Positions 7,301 through 11,370 of a DNA stretch of 11,370 nt are shown here, piece by piece. The translations under genes and the position numbers were made by a program. Below the pieces are notes generated by a model, which saw only the letters and a program-made list of their open reading frames with translations, did no database searches and was not told where the DNA came from. Within the stretch, counting starts at the first letter, position 1. Each line of letters opens with the position of its first letter. Source of the DNA: Synechococcales cyanobacterium PMM_0003. GTDB taxonomy: Bacteria > Cyanobacteriota > Cyanobacteriia > Pseudanabaenales > Pseudanabaenaceae. The stretch is from NCBI GenBank assembly GCA_949128015.1, contig CASBRC010000328.1, forward strand, positions 1 through 11,370, given 5' to 3'.

Positions 7301-8395
7301 ATGTTCGAGAATCTACCTATAAGAATTTTTGAACTAATAATTCGAGGCGCTCACCTATCTAGCTCAGAGCATGAATTATTAGTAGACGATCTAAGAAAAA
7401 ATTGCGATCTCTTCCATATATCAGATATCAATACCGCAGATCTAAAATTAATTGCCGAAATAATTGACCTGCGATCGCAATTACTCCGATCAGTTTATCC
7501 AGATATTTCCCAAAGCCTAGCCCTTCAAAATATTCAACTCGATCCGCCCTCTTTAATATTTCCCCTGCTCTGGCATTATTGGCTTCCCCTCGCACAACGC
7601 CTTGCTCAGCAACAAGAAAAAATTGGACGAACATTTATTCAAGGCTTACTAGGCGGACAAGGTACTGGCAAAACCACATTAGGTATTGTTTTAAATATTC
7701 TGCTGCGTCATCTAGGCAAAACATTCTTAAGCATTTCCCTTGATGACATATATAAGAATTATGCTGATCGCCAAAAATTACGCGATCGCCGTCCCGATCT
7801 AATTTGGCGGGGACCACCTAGCACCCATGATATCGATCTGGGTATAGAAGTTTTTCAGCAATTACGCGATCGCCCTCTAAATAAATCACAAGCGATCGCT
7901 ATCCCCCGTTTTGATAAGTCTTTGCATAATGGTGCAGGCGATCGCACCGATCCCGAAATTTCCTATAACGCTGATATCGTCCTGTTTGAAGGCTGGTTTG
8001 TGGGGATGCGACCTTTGCCAATTTCTGCCTTTCGCAATTTTGTACCACCAATTTTGTCGGAATGCGATCGCGACTTTGCCCTCGAATGTAACGCTAATCT
8101 CTACAACTACTTGCCACTCTGGGAATATCTCGATGGCTTGATCGTACTTGTGCCAGAAGATTATCAATACAGTATGCAATGGCGGATTGAAGCCGAACGT
8201 AAACTAGTAAATTCGGGTAAAACAGGGATGAGTGACCAAGAAATCACCCAATTTGTTGAGTATTTCTGGAAAGCATTGCATCCTGAATTGTTTATGCCCC
8301 GCATGATTGATCGCGATTACGGCAGCTCATGTGCTGATCTGGTGATCGAAATATCGCGATCGCACTTACCAACAAGGATTTACGCCATAAACTAA
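7301..8395 (+). CDS. D-glycerate 3-kinase, plant/cyanobacterial GLYK type
   Basis: This enzyme phosphorylates glycerate to 3-phosphoglycerate, the last step of the photorespiratory 2-phosphoglycolate pathway. From ATG 7301 it has 364 residues. An N-terminal helical region (about 1-110) precedes a P-loop, GGQGTGKTT at 118-126 with K124. After the P-loop come SLDDIY (D148-D149) and a WRGPPSTHDIDLG segment matching the RGNxGSHDL stretch of the plant enzyme. Further on are a VLFEGWFVG strand and a late WRIEAE helix. TTG at 7289 would add four residues. AAGGA at 7295-7299 sits only one base before ATG 7301, so the start is uncertain. Upstream is a GTA-N8-TAC box. The gene holds seven HIP1 octamers, unusually dense, and its last codons and stop form the left arm of a perfect palindrome. 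Confidence 0.88.
   Translation: MFENLPIRIFELIIRGAHLSSSEHELLVDDLRKNCDLFHISDINTADLKLIAEIIDLRSQLLRSVYPDISQSLALQNIQLDPPSLIFPLLWHYWLPLAQRLAQQQEKIGRTFIQGLLGGQGTGKTTLGIVLNILLRHLGKTFLSISLDDIYKNYADRQKLRDRRPDLIWRGPPSTHDIDLGIEVFQQLRDRPLNKSQAIAIPRFDKSLHNGAGDRTDPEISYNADIVLFEGWFVGMRPLPISAFRNFVPPILSECDRDFALECNANLYNYLPLWEYLDGLIVLVPEDYQYSMQWRIEAERKLVNSGKTGMSDQEITQFVEYFWKALHPELFMPRMIDRDYGSSCADLVIEISRSHLPTRIYAIN
7471..8363. repeat. Cluster of seven HIP1 octamers (GCGATCGC)
   Basis: Copies start at 7471, 7782, 7866, 7892, 7938, 8064 and 8356, all within the glycerate kinase gene. HIP1 is an over-represented palindrome of many cyanobacterial genomes. About 13 further copies lie elsewhere in the window, and I saw none in psbB, psbT or glnB. 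Confidence 0.85.
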
Positions 8396-8427
8396 GGGCG
8401 GTGCGAAGCACCGCCCTTAGTTTATGG
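8385..8427 (+). terminator. Perfect 20-bp palindrome over the stop codon of the glycerate kinase gene
   Basis: Positions 8385-8404 pair perfectly with 8408-8427 around a GAA loop, then TTT follows. The core GCGAAGC is a sequence known to form an exceptionally stable DNA mini-hairpin. The left arm contains the last three codons and the TAA (8393-8395). The hairpin is the likely terminator. Confidence 0.8.
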
Positions 8428-8631
8428 TTTTTATCGCAATCAATCGGAAGGAATAGTCTATTATGTTGATACAAATAAAATAATCAGACTAGTTTGTCGG
8501 TTCTGAAAAACGTATTTATTCAGCTTATTTTAAGTATTTTGAGTAGCTACCTAAGTCAGGATCAATTATCATAAATTAAAATTAAGAATCGTTAAGATCT
8601 TACTCACTACATAGATTAAGGAACATTTGCA
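8428..8631 (+). promoter_or_regulatory. AT-rich leader/promoter region of psbB
   Basis: These 204 AT-rich bases separate the glycerate kinase terminator from psbB and should hold the psbB promoter and 5' untranslated region. I could not fix a convincing -35/-10 pair or an RpaB-type HLR1 repeat. AAGGA at 8619-8623 is the psbB ribosome binding site. A six-codon frame with AAGGA upstream (ATG at 8463) exists but is probably chance. Confidence 0.5.
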
Positions 8632-10161
8632 ATGGGATTACCCTGGTATCGAGTGCATACAGTTCTCCTGAACGATCCAGGAAGACTGATTGCCACGCAC
8701 CTGATGCACACTGCTCTCGTAGCAGGGTGGGCAGGCTCGATGGCACTTTATGAGTTAGCAATTTTTGACCCCAGCGACCCCGCCCTCAACCCGATGTGGA
8801 GACAAGGCATGTTCGTCATGCCTTTCATGACTCGCTTGGGCATTACCAATTCTTGGAGTGGCTGGACGATCACAGGCGAACAAGTCACCAACCCTGGTTT
8901 CTGGTCTTTTGAAGGTGTCGCACTAGCACACATCGTACTTTCTGGTTTACTATTCCTTGCTGCTATTTGGCACTGGGTTAACTGGGATCTAGAGCTATTT
9001 AGAGATCCTCGGACAGGTGAGCCTGCTTTGGACTTGCCGAAGATGTTTGGTATTCACCTATTTTTGTCTGGGCTACTCTGCTTTGGTTTCGGTGCATTCC
9101 ACCAAACAGGTTTATTTGGACCTGGGATGTGGATATCTGATGCCTATGGCTTGACTGGTCATGTTGGGGCTGTTGCACCCGAATGGGGACCCAACGGATT
9201 TAACCCATTCAATGCTGGCGGTATTGTGGCTCACCACATTGCGGCTGGTATCGTTGGCATCGTCGCTGGACTATTTCACTTGACCGTGCGTCCACCCGAA
9301 CGTCTGTACAAAGCCCTTCGTATGGGTAATATCGAAACCGTACTTTCTAGCAGTATTGCGGCAGTATTTTTCGCTGCTTTCATTGTTGCTGGAACTATGT
9401 GGTACGGCTCGGCAGCAACTCCTATCGAATTGTTTGGACCTACTCGCTATCAATGGGATAGCAACTCCTTCCAGCAAGAAATTTCTCGCCGTGTCCAAAG
9501 TGGCTTAAATGCTGGATTGAGTGATGAAGAAGCTTGGGCGAAGATTCCTGACAAACTCGCGTTCTATGACTATGTTGGTAATAGCCCTGCTAAAGGTGGC
9601 TTGTTCCGCGTTGGCCCGATGAATAATGGTGATGGTATTGCTCAAGGTTGGCAAGGGCATCCAGTTTTCAAAGATGGTGAAGGTCGTGAACTTAGCGTTC
9701 GTCGCTTGCCTAACTTCTTTGAAACTTTCCCAGTCGTTCTTCAAGACCAAGATGGTATTGTTCGCGCTGATATTCCTTTCCGTCGTGCTGAATCGAAGTA
9801 CAGCGTTGAGCAAACTGGCGTGACTGTTGCCTTTGTTGGTGGTCAGTTGAATGGTCAAACCTTCGCCGATGCGCCAAACGTCAAGAAGTATGCTCGTCAA
9901 GCTCAGCTAGGCGAAATCTTTGAATTCGATCAAGAAACGAATAACTCTGACGGTGTGTTCCGTACTAGCCCTCGTGGTTGGTTTACATTTGGTCATGCTG
10001 TATTTGCCTTATTCTTCTTCTTCGGTCACATTTGGCATGGCGCTCGTACCTTGTTCCGCGATGTGTTTGCTGGTGTTGATCCAGAAATGAGCGAAGATCA
10101 AGTTGAATGGGGCGCTTTCCAAAAGGTTGGCGACAAAACTACTCGCGCTGTTGAGGCATAA
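8632..10161 (+). CDS. psbB: Photosystem II core antenna protein CP47
   Basis: CP47 is the inner chlorophyll a antenna of photosystem II in the thylakoid membrane, carrying excitation to the D1/D2 reaction centre. The 509 residues match the usual cyanobacterial length. The start [19 protein letters not shown] is canonical. Chlorophyll-binding histidines are visible at H9, H23 and H26, and a late [17 protein letters not shown] helix carries three more. Six membrane helices are present, with the large lumenal loop between helices five and six (about residues 260-450). AAGGA lies eight bases before the ATG. The gene is followed six bases later by psbT, so the two are probably cotranscribed. No HIP1 octamer was seen in it, in contrast to the neighbouring genes. 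Confidence 0.99.
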   Translation: MGLPWYRVHTVLLNDPGRLIATHLMHTALVAGWAGSMALYELAIFDPSDPALNPMWRQGMFVMPFMTRLGITNSWSGWTITGEQVTNPGFWSFEGVALAHIVLSGLLFLAAIWHWVNWDLELFRDPRTGEPALDLPKMFGIHLFLSGLLCFGFGAFHQTGLFGPGMWISDAYGLTGHVGAVAPEWGPNGFNPFNAGGIVAHHIAAGIVGIVAGLFHLTVRPPERLYKALRMGNIETVLSSSIAAVFFAAFIVAGTMWYGSAATPIELFGPTRYQWDSNSFQQEISRRVQSGLNAGLSDEEAWAKIPDKLAFYDYVGNSPAKGGLFRVGPMNNGDGIAQGWQGHPVFKDGEGRELSVRRLPNFFETFPVVLQDQDGIVRADIPFRRAESKYSVEQTGVTVAFVGGQLNGQTFADAPNVKKYARQAQLGEIFEFDQETNNSDGVFRTSPRGWFTFGHAVFALFFFFGHIWHGARTLFRDVFAGVDPEMSEDQVEWGAFQKVGDKTTRAVEA

Positions 10162-10167
10162 AAATCA

Positions 10168-10278
10168 ATGGAAGCTCTGACTTACACTTTTATTTTCGCT
10201 TGTTTGATTGGTTTGTTCTTCTTTGCCATCTTCTTCCGTGAACCTCCTAAGGTTCCTACTAGTAATGATAAGAAGTAA
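10168..10278 (+). CDS. psbT: Photosystem II small subunit PsbT
   Basis: This 36-codon gene begins [19 protein letters not shown], which matches the single-helix PsbT subunit, and continues with the diagnostic [12 protein letters not shown]. The last five residues (SNDKK) are the variable tail. PsbT sits at the dimer interface of photosystem II next to D1 and is known to assist dimer stability and repair. It starts six bases after the psbB stop without a Shine-Dalgarno motif of its own, which suggests translational coupling. A strong terminator follows two bases after its stop. The psbN and psbH genes that flank this pair in chloroplasts are not present here. Confidence 0.97.
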   Translation: MEALTYTFIFACLIGLFFFAIFFREPPKVPTSNDKK

Positions 10279-10280
10279 AT

Positions 10281-10308
10281 AAAAAAGCCCGCCTAGGCGG
10301 GCTTTTTT
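10281..10308 (+). terminator. Terminator of the psbB-psbT operon
   Basis: AAAAAAGCCCGCC (10281-10293) pairs with GGCGGGCTTTTTT (10296-10308), giving a 13-bp stem with six G-C-rich inner pairs and a T run. It is the most classical Rho-independent terminator in the window. Confidence 0.93.
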
Positions 10309-10369
10309 ATTATGATTTTTTGCTTAATAAAATCTATGGGCTATCCTTGAAATATAAGAAGGAAAAGTT

Positions 10370-10762
10370 ATGAAAACTATGACAAATTCATCACTGGCAA
10401 ATCTCAGTCATTTTTCGGCTGAAGGTAAGGCGATTCAACGGCTACCTTTAGAAGCTGACAGCTCCCAGTGGTTAACAACCATTGAACGTGGTGAAGAAAT
10501 TGATCTAGATGTGTTGCAGCAACAAATAAGTGTTTTTAAAGCTAGTGGGCAAAAACAAAAATCGAAAAGCGAAATCTCTATACGCAATTCAGGAAAATCA
10601 ATTAGTCATTCAACAGGATCTAATAAAGCTGCCATTGGAGTTACAGCAGGTCTATCCCAGCCTGAAACAGCTTCTATCTACAAGTCCACTAAACACAAAC
10701 CCTCACTTTCCAAGTCACGCATTAAAAGGGGATTTGGTAAATTATCGATCGCTAGAGATTGA
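10370..10762 (+). CDS. Antitoxin-like upstream frame of an overlapping toxin-antitoxin locus (possibly the 5' half of a frameshifted gene)
   Basis: The frame has 130 codons. AAGGA at 10359-10363 is well spaced from ATG 10370, with a second ATG at 10379. Residues 1-58 look like genuine protein, acidic and helical (AEGKAIQRLPLEADSSQWL, then GEEIDLDVLQQQISVFKAS), in the style of small antitoxins. From about residue 60 on, the frame turns into Ser/Lys-rich text without helical pattern, while the +1 frame becomes protein-like. The real product may therefore end, or shift frame, near 10550-10580, where an A-rich tract lies. I infer either an antitoxin with a long accidental tail or the first part of a single gene broken by one inserted base. 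The function is not recognised with certainty. Confidence 0.5.
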   Translation: MKTMTNSSLANLSHFSAEGKAIQRLPLEADSSQWLTTIERGEEIDLDVLQQQISVFKASGQKQKSKSEISIRNSGKSISHSTGSNKAAIGVTAGLSQPETASIYKSTKHKPSLSKSRIKRGFGKLSIARD

Positions 10763-10904
10763 CTGGGGCGATCGCGTATATCGACTTATTTACAGAATAA
10801 TTGAGTCTCCTTTTCCAAAGACTGTTCGGGTTATTAGCTTTGATGAACATGATCCAGCATATGACGCGGCTAAACAACGACTCAAATCTTCCAAATCTAG
10901 ATAG
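10530..10904 (+). CDS. RelE/ParE-like toxin frame overlapping the preceding gene by 233 bases
   Basis: The frame opens directly after an in-frame TAA (10527-10529), with GTG 10530 as the first possible start and no ribosome binding site. The C-terminal part has the look of the RelE/ParE fold: a helical LELQQVYPSLKQLL segment, then HALKGDL, EIDWGDRVYRLIYRI and VRVISFDEHDPAYDAAKQR. This order (two helices, then beta strands with YRL.Y.I and a final acidic/aromatic segment) is typical of RelE-superfamily toxins, which cleave mRNA on ribosomes or inhibit gyrase. The catalytic residues cannot be named with confidence. There is no internal ATG. Either the toxin is translated by coupling or shifting from the upstream frame, or a single base has been gained in the A-rich tract and the locus is a decaying fused gene. 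Confidence 0.5.
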   Translation: MFLKLVGKNKNRKAKSLYAIQENQLVIQQDLIKLPLELQQVYPSLKQLLSTSPLNTNPHFPSHALKGDLVNYRSLEIDWGDRVYRLIYRIIESPFPKTVRVISFDEHDPAYDAAKQRLKSSKSR

Positions 10905-11018
10905 CGATCGCAGATTGTTTTTGATTGATATTGCGATCGCATTTTTAGTTAGATGGTTAAGTGCTGATAATGTGATGTTAAAATCGTTATGAATATTTGA
11001 GCAGTAAAATACCGAAAA

Positions 11019-11258
11019 ATGGCTGGTAAACCAATACCTAATCCCTCGATTTTAGATAGATGTCGAGTTGTGGGAGTAGAGGGTCAGAGAAAGGTATATT
11101 ACGATACTCAAGAAGATCGTTACTACACATGGGATTCGCTGCATGGTGAACTGGAGGTATTTAGCAAACGCGGTAGACATCTTGGTGTTGTATGTCCAAT
11201 TACAGGCAATTTAATCAAGCCTGCGGTGAAGGGGCGTAAAATTAGCAAGCAAAACTGA
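11019..11258 (+). CDS. Free-standing colicin E3-type ribosomal RNase domain, probable toxin
   Basis: The protein has 79 residues. The block RKVYYDTQEDRYYTWDSLHG and then ELEVFSKRGRHLG, followed by PITGNLIKP and GRKI, aligns with the C-terminal killer domain of colicin E3 (RKIYEWDSQHGELEGY, HLG, TGN). The colicin E3 catalytic triad D510, H513 and E517 corresponds here to D39, H42 and E46. Colicin E3 cuts 16S rRNA in the decoding centre and stops translation. There are no translocation or receptor-binding domains, so this is an intracellular toxin rather than a bacteriocin. A nine-residue insertion (DTQEDRYYT) precedes the WD motif. ATG 11019 is the only ATG before an in-frame stop at 10998, and the Shine-Dalgarno signal is weak. 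The downstream gene is nine bases away. Confidence 0.8.
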   Translation: MAGKPIPNPSILDRCRVVGVEGQRKVYYDTQEDRYYTWDSLHGELEVFSKRGRHLGVVCPITGNLIKPAVKGRKISKQN

Positions 11259-11267
11259 GGAAATATT

Positions 11268-11370
11268 ATGGATAAATCATTTATTGAGAAATGTATTAAT
11301 GGTGATGCGTCTCTAGATGAAATAGATGATTATATTGATGCATGGCATGATAGTGATTCAGATATGGAAC
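11268..11370 (+). CDS. Acidic small protein, N-terminal 34 residues; candidate antitoxin/immunity partner (cut by right edge)
   Basis: ATG 11268 is preceded by GAGG at 11257-11260 (7-base spacing), which overlaps the stop codon of the RNase gene, so the two are translationally coupled. The visible residues contain twelve Asp/Glu and two Lys, with the run DEIDDYIDAWHDSDSDME. I recall small bacterial proteins with this DDYI.AWHDSDSD start encoded beside toxin-like genes, but I cannot name the family. It does not resemble the colicin E3 immunity protein. The acidity suits a partner that neutralises a basic RNase. The remainder of the gene lies beyond the window. Confidence 0.65.
   Translation, partial: MDKSFIEKCINGDASLDEIDDYIDAWHDSDSDME

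Noticed and set aside
8463..8483. Six-codon leader peptide upstream of psbB (AAGGA then ATG, ending TAA)
   Set aside because: It is too short to judge, has a 10-base spacing, and nothing suggests attenuation between it and psbB.
9505..9900. 131-codon minus-strand frame inside psbB
   Set aside because: It is an antisense shadow of the strongly conserved CP47 lumenal loop region.
10311..10369. Possible psbN or psbH next to psbT, as in chloroplasts
   Set aside because: The 59 bases are too short, and neither strand shows the conserved start of these proteins.
10900..10945. Two HIP1 octamers 25 bases apart as a possible hairpin or binding site
   Set aside because: HIP1 is itself palindromic, so the symmetry is automatic, and there is no supporting flanking complementarity.
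10801..10992. 63-codon plus-strand frame overlapping the RelE-like frame
   Set aside because: It starts within the well-formed toxin-like C-terminal part in another frame, and has no ribosome binding site and no family resemblance.

Overview
This window comes from a cyanobacterium. It carries two adjacent photosystem II genes (psbB for CP47 and psbT) and a PII protein with the cyanobacterial T-loop serine (S49). About 20 copies of the cyanobacterial HIP1 octamer GCGATCGC are spread over 11.4 kb, and an NtcA-type GTA-N8-TAC box lies upstream of glnB. No RNA gene, insertion sequence or CRISPR array was seen, and no gene-free stretch exceeds 300 bases.

Left part (1-4250). A minus-strand gene runs off the left edge. 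It resembles the N-terminal part of a cyanobacterial CPBP-type intramembrane protease. Divergent from it is a 935-residue P2A cation (Ca2+-type) P-type ATPase that ends in a long hairpin terminator. Middle part (4250-7100). glnB follows, then two back-to-back hairpins, then a small minus-strand membrane protein. Next is a minus-strand pair, a Tat-exported molybdopterin oxidoreductase and a four-helix b-type cytochrome, which together look like a membrane-anchored periplasmic redox enzyme. A small Ala/Asp/Lys-rich lipoprotein precedes them. Right-middle part (7140-10310). A photorespiratory-type D-glycerate 3-kinase reads rightward; a perfect GTA-N8-TAC palindrome lies in the region it shares with the lipoprotein gene. 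It is followed by the psbB-psbT operon with a strong terminator.

Right end (10370-11370). This is an accessory patch with toxin-antitoxin character. Two reading frames overlap by 233 bases: an antitoxin-like N-terminal part in one frame and a RelE/ParE-like C-terminal part in the next. They are either a TA pair or one frameshifted gene. A free-standing colicin E3-type ribosomal RNase domain of 79 residues follows. It is coupled (9-base gap) to a very acidic small gene cut off by the window edge, which is the obvious antitoxin/immunity candidate.

Overlaying the genes is a set of intergenic palindromes. They have long stems of 15-28 bp, and their centres are often GC-(GNA)-GC on the sense strand of the gene they follow. 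One even includes the stop codon of the glycerate kinase gene. They look like terminators built from a dispersed repeat.
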